64,000 nt of DNA from Alistipes sp. (GTDB taxonomy: Bacteria > Bacteroidota > Bacteroidia > Bacteroidales > Rikenellaceae). A program made the position numbers and the translations under genes. The DNA lies in the NCBI GenBank assembly GCA_017463615.1, contig JAFTOU010000020.1, forward strand, positions 62,001-126,000, read 5' to 3'. The notes under the pieces are model-generated. The model was not told the DNA's origin and ran no database searches. It saw only the letters and a program-made list of their open reading frames with translations. The stretch's first letter is position 1; each line of letters starts with the position of its first letter. Below are positions 16,308-26,256 of this stretch, one piece after another.

Positions 16308-17672
16308 ATGAGTGTTTTAGGTGTTTATGGCGTAGAGCACGCCTCGTCGCTTATCTACTACGGTCTGCATACAATGCAGCACCGTGGTCAGGAGGGATGC
16401 GGTATGGTCTGCGTAGGTGAGGATGGAAAGATGTGCCGCCATCGTGGTATGGGACTGGTGTCAGAGGTCTTTAACGAGCAGAAGATTGCCTCGTTGGATG
16501 GGACTATGGGTGTTGGGCATGTGCTCTATACTGGTGCTGCTTCGCGCAGTATGGATAATGTGCAGCCGCTCTACTTCCACCACGGCTCTGGCGACTTTGC
16601 CTTGGCGCATAATGGTAATGTGGTAAATGCCGAGCAGCTGACCGACGAGCTGGAGCGAAAGGGCTCGCTCTTCCACTCCCACTCCGATGCGGAGTTGCTG
16701 GCTCACCTTATCAAGAAGGATAATCCGGACGAGCCGCGTATCTACTCAATCATTGAGGCGCTCAAGCAGATGGAGGGCGCATACGCATTTCTGATAATGA
16801 CCAAGAATCGCCTCTATGCTTGCCGCGATAGATATGGTTTCCACCCACTCTCTATCGGTAAGTTGGGCGAGGGATATGTTGTAAGTAGCGAGACTTGTGC
16901 TTTTGATACTATCGGTGCACAGTTTATCCGCGATGTGGCTCCAGGCGAGATTGTTACAATCGACCGCAAGGGTATCCGCTCGTCTATCTACTCCGACTGC
17001 TGCCAGTGCAAGATGTGCGCTATGGAGTATATCTACTTTGCCCGCCCAGATAGCGATATTGAGGGGTGCAATGTCCACGCATATCGCAAGGAGTCGGGTC
17101 GTAGATTGTTCCAGGAGGCTCCTGCCGAGGCCGATATTGTTGTCGGCGTGCCAGACTCAAGCCTCAGTGCCGCACAGGGTTATAGCGAGGCGAGTGGTCT
17201 GCCATACGAGATGGGTCTGATAAAGAACAAGTATGTGGGTCGTACATTCATCCAGCCGTCGCAGGCTCTGCGCGAGAAGGGTGTGCGTATGAAGCTATCA
17301 CCAGTGCGTAGTATCGTTAGTGGTAAGCGCGTGGTGCTTGTGGATGACTCTATCGTGCGTGGTACAACATCGCGTCGTATTGTAAATATGCTCCGCGAGG
17401 CGGGTGCTACGGAGGTGCATGTGCGTATTGCCAGCCCTACGATGACCCACCCTTGCTTCTATGGCGTAGATACATCAACCCTTGAGGAGCTGATGCTTGC
17501 CCGTATGAATGTGGAGCAGGCTTGTAAGGCTATCGGTGCAGATTCGCTGGCATTCCTCTCCTATGACTCTACGCTGCAGTCGGCTATCGGCAGAACGGAT
17601 ATGTGCTTGGCTTGCTTTGATGGCAAGTATCCAACACCTATATTCAAGAGTATTGAAGATGCAAACAAATAA
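16308..17672 (+). CDS. purF: Amidophosphoribosyltransferase lacking the glutaminase nucleophile
   Basis: Makes phosphoribosylamine from PRPP, the first committed purine step. The B. subtilis-like Fe-S type is clear: [14 protein letters not shown], cluster cysteines in [22 protein letters not shown] and [12 protein letters not shown], and the PRPP loop [16 protein letters not shown]. The nucleophile Cys that should follow the start or a short propeptide is missing: the protein begins MSVLGVYG where relatives have CGVFGIWG. An in-frame TAA at 16293-16295 excludes an upstream start. The glutamine-binding Arg is Leu73 ([10 protein letters not shown]), while HNGN and SDAE remain. I infer ammonia-dependent synthesis by an intact transferase domain. 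Confidence 0.93.
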   Translation: MSVLGVYGVEHASSLIYYGLHTMQHRGQEGCGMVCVGEDGKMCRHRGMGLVSEVFNEQKIASLDGTMGVGHVLYTGAASRSMDNVQPLYFHHGSGDFALAHNGNVVNAEQLTDELERKGSLFHSHSDAELLAHLIKKDNPDEPRIYSIIEALKQMEGAYAFLIMTKNRLYACRDRYGFHPLSIGKLGEGYVVSSETCAFDTIGAQFIRDVAPGEIVTIDRKGIRSSIYSDCCQCKMCAMEYIYFARPDSDIEGCNVHAYRKESGRRLFQEAPAEADIVVGVPDSSLSAAQGYSEASGLPYEMGLIKNKYVGRTFIQPSQALREKGVRMKLSPVRSIVSGKRVVLVDDSIVRGTTSRRIVNMLREAGATEVHVRIASPTMTHPCFYGVDTSTLEELMLARMNVEQACKAIGADSLAFLSYDSTLQSAIGRTDMCLACFDGKYPTPIFKSIEDANK

Positions 17673-17683
17673 ACAATAGAGAT

Positions 17684-18709
17684 ATGGCTGAAAATTATTC
17701 TAAAGCAGGTGTAAACCTGGAGGCGGGCTACGAGGTGGTACGCCGCATTAAGCAACATGTGGCATCTACTGCCCGTAAAGGTACAATGGGAAATATCGGT
17801 GCCTTCGGAGGTATGTTTGACCTCGCATCATTAGGCGTTAAGGAGCCAGTGCTTGTAAGTGGTACCGATGGCGTGGGTACAAAGCTCAAGATTGCCTTTG
17901 CTATGGACAAGCACGATACTATCGGTATTGACGCTGTGGCAATGTGCGTAAACGATGTTCTTGCGCAGGGTGCAGAGCCACTCTTCTTCCTTGACTATGT
18001 GGCTTTGGGTCACAACATCCCTGAGAAGGTTGAGGCTATCGTTGCAGGTGTTGCCGAGGGTTGCCGTCAGGCTGGCTGTGCACTTATCGGTGGCGAGACT
18101 GCCGAGATGCCAGGTATGTACGAGGGTGGCGACTACGATATCGCGGGCTTTACCTGCGGTGTTGTTGAGAAGAGCAAGCTCATTGACGGTAGCAAGGTGA
18201 AGGTGGGCGATGTGCTTGTAGGTATCGCCTCAAGTGGTGTTCACTCAAATGGCTTCAGCCTTGTTCGTAAGGTGGTTGCCGACAACAACCTTGACCTTGG
18301 CTCTACATACGAGGAACTTGAGGGCAAGACTCTGGGCGAGGCGCTGCTGGAGCCTACAAAGATATATGTTCGTCAGGTGCTTGAGGTTATCCGCAACTGC
18401 GATGTTCACGGTATCTGCCACATCACTGGTGGTGGCTTTGACGAGAATATTCCTCGCGTGCTGCACGAGGGTCAGGGTCTGGAGATTACAGAGGGTACTT
18501 GGGAGATTCTTCCGGTATTCCGCCTGCTGGAGAAGTATGGCAAGATTCCTCACCGCGAGATGTTCAACATCTTCAATATGGGTGTAGGTATGGTTGTCGT
18601 TCTTGATCAGAGTGAGGCTCAGAAGGCTATAGAGATTCTTACCGCAGCTGGCGAGAAGGCATCTGTTATTGGTCGCGTAACCGACACTGAGGGTGTTGTA
18701 ATTAAGTAA
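17684..18709 (+). CDS. purM: Phosphoribosylformylglycinamidine cyclo-ligase (AIR synthetase)
   Basis: Closes FGAM to AIR with ATP. Full-length at 341 residues. Family features: [23 protein letters not shown] (ATP site near residues 58-71), [25 protein letters not shown] and [11 protein letters not shown]. Sits between purF (11 bases) and purN (2 bases), so translation is probably coupled to purN. Confidence 0.96.
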   Translation: MAENYSKAGVNLEAGYEVVRRIKQHVASTARKGTMGNIGAFGGMFDLASLGVKEPVLVSGTDGVGTKLKIAFAMDKHDTIGIDAVAMCVNDVLAQGAEPLFFLDYVALGHNIPEKVEAIVAGVAEGCRQAGCALIGGETAEMPGMYEGGDYDIAGFTCGVVEKSKLIDGSKVKVGDVLVGIASSGVHSNGFSLVRKVVADNNLDLGSTYEELEGKTLGEALLEPTKIYVRQVLEVIRNCDVHGICHITGGGFDENIPRVLHEGQGLEITEGTWEILPVFRLLEKYGKIPHREMFNIFNMGVGMVVVLDQSEAQKAIEILTAAGEKASVIGRVTDTEGVVIK

Positions 18710-18711
18710 CT

Positions 18712-19281
18712 ATGCACCGTATAGCTGTATTTGCTTCTGGCGCGGGGACAAACTTTGAGGCTATCGCTCAGGCGTGCATCAGTGGGCAGTTGGATGCCAC
18801 CGTGGCACTGCTTGTATGCGATAAACCAGCTGCCGAGGCTGTTGCGAGGGCGGAAAGATTGGGCATTGAGTGCTTTGCATTTAACCCTAAGGATTACGCC
18901 ACAAAGAGCGAGTATGAGCAGCAGATAGTTGCTCTACTTGATAGTCGTGGCGTAGAGCTTGTCTGCCTTGCGGGATATATGCGCATTGTGGGCGAGAAGC
19001 TACTCTCGGCTTATGGCGGCAGGATAATCAATATCCACCCATCGCTACTGCCAGCCTTTGCGGGCGCAAGGGCAGTGGAGCAGGCGATAGAGTATGGCGT
19101 CAAGGTCTTTGGTATCACTATCCACTGGGTAGACCAGACTCTGGATGGCGGAAAGATTATCGCCCAGCAGGCCTTTAACTACGAGGGTGACGATGCCGAG
19201 GAGGTGCACCGCATAGGTCAGCAGATAGAGCATAGGATGTATGTAGAAACAATAAAGAAGATATTACAAAATAAAGAATAG
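18712..19281 (+). CDS. purN: Phosphoribosylglycinamide formyltransferase (10-formyl-THF dependent)
   Basis: Formylates GAR to FGAR with 10-formyltetrahydrofolate. A 189-residue protein with the catalytic Asn-x-His in INIHPSLLPAFAG and the Asp in HWVDQTLDGG. Starts 2 bases after purM. The formate-using alternative purT is also in this window at about 40 kb, so the cell has two routes for this step. FolD, encoded in the same operon, supplies the folate cofactor pathway. Confidence 0.95.
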   Translation: MHRIAVFASGAGTNFEAIAQACISGQLDATVALLVCDKPAAEAVARAERLGIECFAFNPKDYATKSEYEQQIVALLDSRGVELVCLAGYMRIVGEKLLSAYGGRIINIHPSLLPAFAGARAVEQAIEYGVKVFGITIHWVDQTLDGGKIIAQQAFNYEGDDAEEVHRIGQQIEHRMYVETIKKILQNKE

Positions 19282-19286
19282 AAGAG

Positions 19287-20819
19287 ATGAAACGAGCATT
19301 AGTTAGTGTAAGTGACAAGAGCGGTCTTGTTGAGTTTGTAAAGGGTCTGGAGTCTTTCGGCTGGGAGATTATCGCCACTGGCGGCACACAGCGTCTGCTG
19401 GAGCAGAGTGGCGTGAAGACTATCGGCATTAGCGAGGTTACAGGTTTCCCTGAGATTTGCGACGGTCGTGTAAAGACCCTCCACCCAAAGGTGCACGGCG
19501 GTCTGCTTGCGCGTCGTGACGAGGAGAGCCACCTGCAGGCTCTGCGCGAGAATGGTATTGAGTTTATCGACCTTGTGTGCGTAAACCTCTATCCATTCCG
19601 TCAGACAATCGCAAACCCAGAGGTAACTATGGAGGATGCGATTGAGAATATTGACATCGGTGGTCCATCTATGCTCCGCAGTGCTGCGAAGAACTACAAG
19701 GATGTGACCGTGGTGTGCGACCCTGCAGACTACCAGACCGTACTGGCAGAGATTGCAGAGGGTGGTAACACTAAGGTTGAGACCCGCCTTGCACTCTCAG
19801 CTAAGGCTTATACACATACTGCACAGTATGACAGCTGCATTGCAACATTTATGCGCGAGAAGGCTGGTCTTAGCGAGAAGCTCTTCCTTGAGTTTGATAT
19901 CAAGCAGGGACTTCGTTACGGAGAGAACCCACACCAGAGCGCAAAGTTCTACTCAGACAACCAGACCACTGCATTCTCGCTCGCATACGCAGAGCAGCTG
20001 GGTGGCAAGGAGCTGTCGTACAACAATATTCAGGATGCAAACGCTGCACTGAATATCGTGCGCGAGTTTGACGAGCCATTCTGCGTAGCACTCAAGCATA
20101 TGAACCCTTGTGGTGCTGCTATCGGAAACACTATTGAGGAGGCTTGGAATGCCGCTTACGAGGCAGATAAGGTATCTATCTACGGCGGTATTGTTGCTGT
20201 AAACCGTCCGCTTACTGCAGAGGTTGCACTGGGTATGAAGCCAATCTTCCTTGAGATTGTTATGGCTCCAGACTTCACTGCTGAGGCACTGGAGATTCTG
20301 AGCGCGAAGAAGAACCTCCGCCTGCTCAAGGTTGATATGACCAAGAACGACAAGCCACTGAACCAGTATATCAGCGTTAATGGCGGTCTGCTCGTTCAGC
20401 AGCTTGACACTGTTACTAAGTCTGTGACTGAGGATATGTGCGTTACCGAGACCAAGCCTACAGAGGCTCAGCTGGTAGATATGAACTTCGGCTGGAGAGT
20501 TGTTAAGCATGTTAAGTCTAACGCTATTGCCGTTGTTAAGGACGGTCACACACTGGGCGTAGGTGCTGGTCAGATGAACCGCGTAGGCTCTGCCGAGATT
20601 GCACTCAAGCAGGCTCAGGCTGCAGGCTTTACCGAGGGGCTGGTACTTGCTTCAGACGGCTTCCTGCCATTTGACGATACCGTGGCTTTCGCTGCTCAGT
20701 ATGGCGTTACTGCTATCGTACAGCCAGGAGGTAGTATCCGCGATGAGGACTCTATCCGCAAGGCTAACGAGCTGGGTATCACTATGTTGTTTACCGGTAT
20801 GCGCCACTTCAAGCACTAA
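19287..20819 (+). CDS. purH: Bifunctional AICAR transformylase/IMP cyclohydrolase
   Basis: Carries out the last two steps to IMP. 510 residues: an N-terminal MGS-like cyclohydrolase domain (VSVSDKSGLVEFVKGL, IATGGTQRLLEQ, GRVKTLHPKVHGGLLARR) and a C-terminal AICAR transformylase domain with LRYGENPHQSA, the Lys-His pair in VALKHMNPCG, and GAGQMNRV. Five bases after purN. Confidence 0.96.
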   Translation: MKRALVSVSDKSGLVEFVKGLESFGWEIIATGGTQRLLEQSGVKTIGISEVTGFPEICDGRVKTLHPKVHGGLLARRDEESHLQALRENGIEFIDLVCVNLYPFRQTIANPEVTMEDAIENIDIGGPSMLRSAAKNYKDVTVVCDPADYQTVLAEIAEGGNTKVETRLALSAKAYTHTAQYDSCIATFMREKAGLSEKLFLEFDIKQGLRYGENPHQSAKFYSDNQTTAFSLAYAEQLGGKELSYNNIQDANAALNIVREFDEPFCVALKHMNPCGAAIGNTIEEAWNAAYEADKVSIYGGIVAVNRPLTAEVALGMKPIFLEIVMAPDFTAEALEILSAKKNLRLLKVDMTKNDKPLNQYISVNGGLLVQQLDTVTKSVTEDMCVTETKPTEAQLVDMNFGWRVVKHVKSNAIAVVKDGHTLGVGAGQMNRVGSAEIALKQAQAAGFTEGLVLASDGFLPFDDTVAFAAQYGVTAIVQPGGSIRDEDSIRKANELGITMLFTGMRHFKH

Positions 20820-20834
20820 AATATAGTTGTGAAT

Positions 20835-22088
20835 ATGGGTAAGAGAGTATTGGTCGTAGGTTCAGGTGGTCGCGAGCACGCTATCGTGGACGCCTTGAGC
20901 CGCTCGGCTCAGGTAGAGAAGATTTATTGCGCTCCGGGCAATGCGGGTATCGCCGCTCAGGCTCAGTGCGTGGCTATCAAGGATACAGATGTTGAGGGTC
21001 TGAAGGCCTTTGCCGTAGAGCAGGGTATAGACCTTACCGTCGTAGGACCCGAGGCTGCGCTGGCTGTGGGTGTTGTGGATGCTTTCCGCGCTGCAGGGCT
21101 CAAGATTTTCGGACATACTAAGGCTGCTACACGCATTGAGTCAAGCAAGGAGTTCGCAAAGCAGCTGATGGTTAAGTACAACATTCCAACGGCTGCATAC
21201 GAGGCCTTTGATAACTACGAGGATGCAAAGGCTTATGTTGCCCGCACGGGTGTGCCTACAGTTCTCAAGTACGACGGTCTTGCTGCGGGTAAGGGCGTTG
21301 TGGTCGCTATGACCGAGCAGGAGGCTGACGAGGCGCTGCGCGATATGCTGCTGGACGAGAGTTTCGGCAAGGGTCGCGTGGTGATAGAACAGTTCCTTGA
21401 GGGTCCAGAGTTTTCACTTATGTGCTTTGTTTGTGGCGATAAGCTCTATCCTATGCCTGTGGCTCAGGACCATAAGCGCGCTTACGATGGCGATATGGGT
21501 CCAAATACGGGCGGTATGGGTGCTTACACCTGCCTGCCGTTTATCACAGACCAGGATATGGAGTACGCTATGCAGAGCATTATGCGCCCTACGGCTGCGG
21601 CTATGGTTGCCGAGGGTTGCCCACTTACGGGTGTGCTCTATGGTGGACTGATGAAGACCCCAAATGGCATCAAGGTTATTGAGTTCAACGCTCGCTTTGG
21701 TGACCCAGAAACTGAGGTTGTGCTGCCGCTTATCTCAAGCGATATCTACGATATCTTTGAGGCTGTGGCAACGGGTGCTGATGCTGCTGAGCCTACTTGG
21801 GAGAGCCTTGCTACGCTGGGTATCGTGCTTGCATCTAAGGGTTATCCGGGCAGCTACGAGAAGGGCTACGCTATTGAGGGCCTGGAGGCTGTTGATGGCG
21901 TGGTGTACCATATGGGTACTGCCGCAAAGGATGGCAAAACGGTAACCGCTGGTGGTCGCGTGATGATTGTTGTCTGCAAGGCCGCAACCCTTAAGGAGGC
22001 GCACGCAAAGGCAAATGCCGAGGTCGCTAAAATCAAGTGCGACAACCTCTTCCACCGTACAGATATTGGTCACAAAGCGTTTAAGTAG
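20835..22088 (+). CDS. purD: Phosphoribosylamine-glycine ligase
   Basis: Joins glycine to phosphoribosylamine, the unstable product of PurF. 417 residues with an ATP-grasp fold: VLVVGSGGREHAI at the N-terminus, KYDGLAAGKGVVVA, HKRAYDGDMGPNTGGMGAY and EFNARFGDPETEVVLP. The ATG at 20835 is preferred over a GTG six bases upstream because it starts the conserved MGKRVLVVGSGG. 15 bases after purH. Confidence 0.95.
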   Translation: MGKRVLVVGSGGREHAIVDALSRSAQVEKIYCAPGNAGIAAQAQCVAIKDTDVEGLKAFAVEQGIDLTVVGPEAALAVGVVDAFRAAGLKIFGHTKAATRIESSKEFAKQLMVKYNIPTAAYEAFDNYEDAKAYVARTGVPTVLKYDGLAAGKGVVVAMTEQEADEALRDMLLDESFGKGRVVIEQFLEGPEFSLMCFVCGDKLYPMPVAQDHKRAYDGDMGPNTGGMGAYTCLPFITDQDMEYAMQSIMRPTAAAMVAEGCPLTGVLYGGLMKTPNGIKVIEFNARFGDPETEVVLPLISSDIYDIFEAVATGADAAEPTWESLATLGIVLASKGYPGSYEKGYAIEGLEAVDGVVYHMGTAAKDGKTVTAGGRVMIVVCKAATLKEAHAKANAEVAKIKCDNLFHRTDIGHKAFK

Positions 22089-22103
22089 CAAATAGGTAAT
22101 AGT

Positions 22104-22955
22104 ATGATTATAGATGGAAAACAGCTCTCAGCCAAGCTCAAGGAGCAGATGGCGGAGCAGGTAGTAGAGCTTAAGGCGAAGTATGGCCGTGTGCCGTCGC
22201 TGGCGGTGATACTCGTTGGCGAGAACCCTGCGTCACAGTCTTATGTGCGCGGAAAGATTAAGGCTTGCGAGGTGTGCGGCTTTGAGAGTATCCTCATAAC
22301 CCTTCCAGAGAGTGTTTCGGAGGCTGATTTGCTCGCCGAGATTGCAAAACTCAACGCAGACGAGAAGGTAGATGGCGTGCTTGTACAGCTGCCGCTGCCA
22401 AAGCATATTGACGAGGAGAAGGTTATTGACGCCATCGCCCTTGAGAAGGATGTGGATGGCTTCCACCCCGATAATGTGGCAAACCTCTGGCTCGGCAAGC
22501 CTTGCATCAAGCCTTGTACTCCAAAGGGCGTTATGCGTATGATTGAGGAGTGCGGTTTTAATGTCGCTGGTGCAAATGCTGTGGTTGTAGGTCGTAGCAA
22601 TATCGTTGGTAAGCCAATGGCAAAGCTGCTGCTGGATGCTAACGCAACGGTTACTATCGCCCACTCGCGCACCAAGAACCTTGCAGAGGTTACCCGCAGC
22701 GCAGATATCCTTATCGCTGCTGTTGGTCGTGCGCGTATGATTACTGCCGATATGGTACGCCCAGGTGCTATCGTTATTGATGTGGGTGTAAACCGCGACC
22801 AGGCTACAGGCAAGCTCTGTGGCGATGTGGACTTTGAGGCTGTGAAGGATATCGCCTCGCACATCACTCCAGTACCTGGTGGCGTAGGTCCTATGACCAT
22901 CACAATGCTTATGCAGAATACAATTGAGTGTTTTCTTAACAGACAAAATAAATAA
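22104..22955 (+). CDS. folD: Methylenetetrahydrofolate dehydrogenase/cyclohydrolase
   Basis: Bifunctional cytoplasmic enzyme making 10-formyl-THF for PurN and PurH. 283 residues with [18 protein letters not shown] (catalytic Lys near residue 53), [11 protein letters not shown], the [10 protein letters not shown] block, and the NADP site [11 protein letters not shown]. Its place inside the purine operon, 15 bases after purD and 2 before purB, fits cofactor supply to the pathway. Confidence 0.95.
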   Translation: MIIDGKQLSAKLKEQMAEQVVELKAKYGRVPSLAVILVGENPASQSYVRGKIKACEVCGFESILITLPESVSEADLLAEIAKLNADEKVDGVLVQLPLPKHIDEEKVIDAIALEKDVDGFHPDNVANLWLGKPCIKPCTPKGVMRMIEECGFNVAGANAVVVGRSNIVGKPMAKLLLDANATVTIAHSRTKNLAEVTRSADILIAAVGRARMITADMVRPGAIVIDVGVNRDQATGKLCGDVDFEAVKDIASHITPVPGGVGPMTITMLMQNTIECFLNRQNK

Positions 22956-22957
22956 CT

Positions 22958-24250
22958 ATGATTGAGAGATATAGCCGCGAGGTGATGCGTAATGTATGGA
23001 CCGAGCAGAATAAGTTTAACGCCTACCTGAAGGTTGAGATTTTGGCCTCTGAGGCGTGGAGTACCCTTGGCGTAGTGCCAAAGGAGGATGTGGCAAAGTT
23101 GTGGGAGAAGGCATCCTTCTCTATTGACCGCATCAAGGAGATTGAGGAGCAGACCCGCCACGATGTTGTTGCCTTTACTCGTGCGGTGAGCGAGACACTG
23201 GGCGAGGAGCGTAAGTGGGTACACTATGGTCTTACATCTACAGATGTTGTTGATACAGCAAATGGATACCTCCTCAAGCAGGCAAATGAGATTCTTGAGA
23301 AGGATATCATTGATTTCCTTGAGGTGCTCAAGCGTCGTGCATACGAGTTTAAGAATACCCCTTGCATCGGTCGTACACACGGCATTCACGCAGATATTAC
23401 CTGCTTTGGCCTTAAGTGGGCACTGTGGTACGAGGAGATGAGCCGCAACCTTGAGCGTTTCCGCACTGCTGCTCGCGGTGTTGAGGTTGGTAAGATGAGC
23501 GGTGCTGTGGGTAACTTCGCTAATATCCCACCTGTAATTCAGGACTATGTCTGCGAGAAGCTCGGCATTGATAGCGCAAATATCTCTACACAGGTCATCC
23601 AGCGCGACCGCCACGCATACTATATCGCAACTCTCGCCGTTATTGCATCAACCCTTGAGCAGATGGCTATGGAGGTGCGCAACCTTCAGCGTACAGAGGT
23701 ACACGAGGTTGAAGAGTCATTTGGTAAGGGTCAGAAGGGCTCAAGTGCTATGCCGCATAAGCGTAACCCAATCAGTAGCGAGAATATCTGCGGCTGCGCT
23801 CGCGTGATGCGCGGATATATGGCTACCGCTTGCGAGAATGTGGCTCTGTGGCATGAGCGCGATATCTCACACTCTGCTACCGAGCGTATTATCCTTCCAG
23901 ATGCAACAGAGCTTCTTGACTATATGCTCTGCCGCTTTAAGGGTATCCTTGATAACCTCGTAGTCTTTGAGGATGTGATGATGGAGAATATCTACCGCAC
24001 TCGCAAGGTCATCTTCGCACAGCGAGTTATGAACGCCCTGATTGATAAGGGTCTTTCTCGCGAGGAGGCTTACGACACCGTTCAGCCTGTAGCTATGCGC
24101 GCAATGGCAGAGCGTGCTGATTATCAGGAACTTCTCGCCCAGAATGAGAGGGTCTCTTCACTGCTCACCCGCGAGGAGCTTGACTCTTGCTTTACTCTTG
24201 AGTACTATTTGAAGAATGTAGATTTTATATTCGGAAAGGTATTTAGATAA
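22958..24250 (+). CDS. purB: Adenylosuccinate lyase
   Basis: Cleaves SAICAR in the IMP pathway and adenylosuccinate in the AMP branch. 430 residues, fumarase superfamily: [16 protein letters not shown], the catalytic-His region RTHGIHADI, and the flexible signature loop [17 protein letters not shown]. Bacillus/Thermotoga-like length. Last gene of the purine operon, followed by a strong terminator. Confidence 0.96.
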   Translation: MIERYSREVMRNVWTEQNKFNAYLKVEILASEAWSTLGVVPKEDVAKLWEKASFSIDRIKEIEEQTRHDVVAFTRAVSETLGEERKWVHYGLTSTDVVDTANGYLLKQANEILEKDIIDFLEVLKRRAYEFKNTPCIGRTHGIHADITCFGLKWALWYEEMSRNLERFRTAARGVEVGKMSGAVGNFANIPPVIQDYVCEKLGIDSANISTQVIQRDRHAYYIATLAVIASTLEQMAMEVRNLQRTEVHEVEESFGKGQKGSSAMPHKRNPISSENICGCARVMRGYMATACENVALWHERDISHSATERIILPDATELLDYMLCRFKGILDNLVVFEDVMMENIYRTRKVIFAQRVMNALIDKGLSREEAYDTVQPVAMRAMAERADYQELLAQNERVSSLLTREELDSCFTLEYYLKNVDFIFGKVFR

Positions 24251-24266
24251 GCCAAAGTGATATAAG

Positions 24267-24300
24267 ACAGACCAGCCCGCAATTTAGCGGGCTGGTCTGT
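24267..24300 (+). terminator. Purine operon terminator
   Basis: A perfect 14-bp GC-rich stem (arms 24267-24280 and 24287-24300), 6-base loop, then TTTTG. It lies 16 bases after purB and marks the edge of the A+T-rich accessory island. Confidence 0.9.
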
Positions 24301-24315
24301 TTTGTATATGTGATG

Positions 24316-24346
24316 TTGCACTAATAAAATATATTTGCTAACTTTG
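24316..24346 (+). promoter_or_regulatory. Promoter of the first secreted paralogue
   Basis: TTG at 24316-24318, 20-base spacer, TAACTTTG at 24339-24346. The segment from GCTAACTTTGTAAAACAT to the ATG is nearly the same as upstream of the paralogue at 25590, so the promoter was duplicated with the gene. Confidence 0.75.
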
Positions 24347-24369
24347 TAAAACATCAAAAATAAAACATC

Positions 24370-24921
24370 ATGAAACGAATAATATTACTTGTATTTTGCT
24401 TGTTCAGTACAATTCTTTGTTTTTCACAAACAAAACAAGATATAATTCTTGTTGGAACCTCAACGCTTATTCCGGGAGACTTTGTTGGGATATTTGACGG
24501 CTTTGAACGCTACGATATGGAAAAACGACCTTGTCATAAAGATAACCCAATATCCTTTCGAGTAGGTTTCCCCAATTTGGGGTGTGAAATTACATTCTAC
24601 CACTGGAACTATTACAATAAGAAGCGCCCAGACTTGCTTGTCTCTGATGTTAAAATATCAGATTTAACAGCTGAAACATATCCAAATGCACAAATAATCA
24701 ATATTGACGAATATTTTGTCAATAAAACGAAAGAGGATGTATGGCGATGGATGTTATATCACCATAAAAACAGAACAAAAGTATGGATTGCTGATTACAG
24801 TTTAGCATATAAATCCATAGAAAGTTTGTCTGAACCAGATATGATTAAGGTTGTGCAGGTAGAAGTATTTATATGGAGTATTCCAGAGGATTTTAGAAAT
24901 GAGATTTATCCCACATTGTAA
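24370..24921 (+). CDS. Secreted protein of unknown function, paralogue 1
   Basis: A 183-residue protein with a cleavable signal peptide (MKRIILLVFCLFSTILCFSQ). I do not recognise the family. It shares an arrangement with the protein at 25590: a QTxxDIILVGTS start after the signal, a central Lys/Arg-rich part, an (I/V)D(V/I)D(E/K)(Y/F) segment with NKTKEDVWRW, a KVWIADYS strand, and a final acidic WSIPEDF part. Its promoter is also shared. A+T-rich codon use differs from the neighbouring purine genes, suggesting acquired DNA. No catalytic motif is evident. Confidence 0.7.
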   Translation: MKRIILLVFCLFSTILCFSQTKQDIILVGTSTLIPGDFVGIFDGFERYDMEKRPCHKDNPISFRVGFPNLGCEITFYHWNYYNKKRPDLLVSDVKISDLTAETYPNAQIINIDEYFVNKTKEDVWRWMLYHHKNRTKVWIADYSLAYKSIESLSEPDMIKVVQVEVFIWSIPEDFRNEIYPTL

Positions 24922-24987
24922 GGTTATATAGTTAAGACAGAATATTTCCATATATATTGTCAATAGCCCAATATCACCTATCGTATC

Positions 24988-25428
24988 ATGAAAATATTCA
25001 GGCAAAAATTTACAAAAAGTGATTCTTTCTACACGCTAATAGTTGTATATGGTTTATTGGCAATCTTCGTAGTGCCAGCAATATTTGTATTATATAATCC
25101 ACAAAATAATACCATTGTATCAATGTCGTGTGGTGCACTAATTATCTTATTGACAATCTTCTTATCTATAAGAGCAGTGGTTGGCTGTCGTTATATAACA
25201 ATTAGTGATACAAGCCTATCGTTTATAAATCCATATCTGCACACTTACCGAGAGATATTGCTATCCGATATTACCCGAGTGAAAATAGAGGTAGGCCGAT
25301 GTGTGTTTCTCCATATCTGGAACAAACAAGGCAAACGAAATATAACTGAAATTGCATTAGTGCCTCGAAAGGATTTGAAAGAGATTGGTGAAATATTCAA
25401 AGCCAACAACATCAATATTGTCAATTAG
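24988..25428 (+). CDS. Two-span membrane protein with PH-like domain
   Basis: A 146-residue protein with two hydrophobic segments (residues about 15-35 and 43-62), then a soluble part with YITISDTSLSFINPYLHTYREILLSDI and a strand-rich end. This is the arrangement of bacterial PH-like (YdbT/DUF304-type) membrane proteins. No function can be given. It lies between the two secreted paralogues with no clear promoter of its own, so is probably transcribed with the first. Confidence 0.6.
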   Translation: MKIFRQKFTKSDSFYTLIVVYGLLAIFVVPAIFVLYNPQNNTIVSMSCGALIILLTIFLSIRAVVGCRYITISDTSLSFINPYLHTYREILLSDITRVKIEVGRCVFLHIWNKQGKRNITEIALVPRKDLKEIGEIFKANNINIVN

Positions 25429-25533
25429 TATGAGGACTTTAAGATAGAGATTCACGAATACTTTTGATTTTCGCGTAAAACGCGTAATAATAGAAATCTA
25501 TATTTTTTATCGGTGCACTAATTAGTAAAATAG

Positions 25534-25566
25534 TTTGCAGAAATTAATAATTTTTTGCTAACTTTG
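25534..25566 (+). promoter_or_regulatory. Promoter of the second secreted paralogue
   Basis: TTTG at 25534-25537, 21-base spacer, TAACTTTG at 25559-25566. It repeats the sequence context found upstream of the paralogue at 24370, including the GTGCACTAAT stretch. Confidence 0.75.
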
Positions 25567-25589
25567 TAAAACATTAAAAATAAGATGTT

Positions 25590-26135
25590 ATGAAACGAAT
25601 AACTTTAGTTCTTCTTTTATTGGCGCCAATGTATTGCTTAAGTGCGCAAACTCGTACTGATTTAGTATTTATTGGCACATCAATAGATATGCCAAAAGCA
25701 GGTGGCGAGTTGTCTGATGGACTATATAAATTAAGCTACAAAAAGCACAAGAGCAAATATGCAAAGAAAAATTCGTGTGTATATACCATTGTGTCTCAAA
25801 GTCAAGACTGGACACTGAAATTGCGTCACGCGAATTTCAAGAAGAGGTATTCTAAAGGAAGAAAAGATCTACAAGTTATTGAAATTGCTCTTCAAAATTT
25901 GTCCAAGTTGGGTAAGCTTGTGGATGTTGACAAATTTATTGCAACTAAAAGTAGTGATGATATAAACAAATGGGCTGCAGAGCTTACTTTAGGTAAAGTT
26001 AAGATTTGGGTAATTGATCGCCGAGATATACGCAGTTCTAGTTCAGATATCAATATTCCCTATAATCTTAAAGCTCATGAGTGCGAGATATGGCCGGTAG
26101 ACTTACCGATAGACGATGTTTATATAATGCAATAA
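25590..26135 (+). CDS. Secreted protein of unknown function, paralogue 2
   Basis: A 181-residue protein with signal peptide (MKRITLVLLLLAPMYCLSAQ), then TRTDLVFIGTS, a very basic middle (KLSYKKHKSKYAKKN, KKRYSKGRKD), LVDVDKFIATKSSDDINKW and VKIWVIDRRD. It is a diverged tandem paralogue of the protein at 24370; the match is best at the two ends. Unknown family and function. Followed by a strong terminator. Confidence 0.7.
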   Translation: MKRITLVLLLLAPMYCLSAQTRTDLVFIGTSIDMPKAGGELSDGLYKLSYKKHKSKYAKKNSCVYTIVSQSQDWTLKLRHANFKKRYSKGRKDLQVIEIALQNLSKLGKLVDVDKFIATKSSDDINKWAAELTLGKVKIWVIDRRDIRSSSSDINIPYNLKAHECEIWPVDLPIDDVYIMQ

Positions 26136-26140
26136 ACAAT

Positions 26141-26166
26141 AAAAAAGCACCTTATGGTGCTTTTTT
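26141..26166 (+). terminator. Terminator after the second secreted paralogue
   Basis: AAAAAAGCACC and GGTGCTTTTTT arms around a 4-base loop, a typical intrinsic terminator. Confidence 0.85.
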
Positions 26167-26256
26167 TAGGTAATACTGCCAATTACTTAATCAATTATGC
26201 TTACTTTTGTTGATAAAATGGTTATATTGAGTTGAAAGTCAATAAACATATAAAAT

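Noticed and set aside
16260-16310. Upstream start codon restoring a Cys-led PurF
   Set aside because: An in-frame TAA at 16293-16295 blocks any start upstream of it, and no start codon or Cys codon lies between that stop and the ATG.
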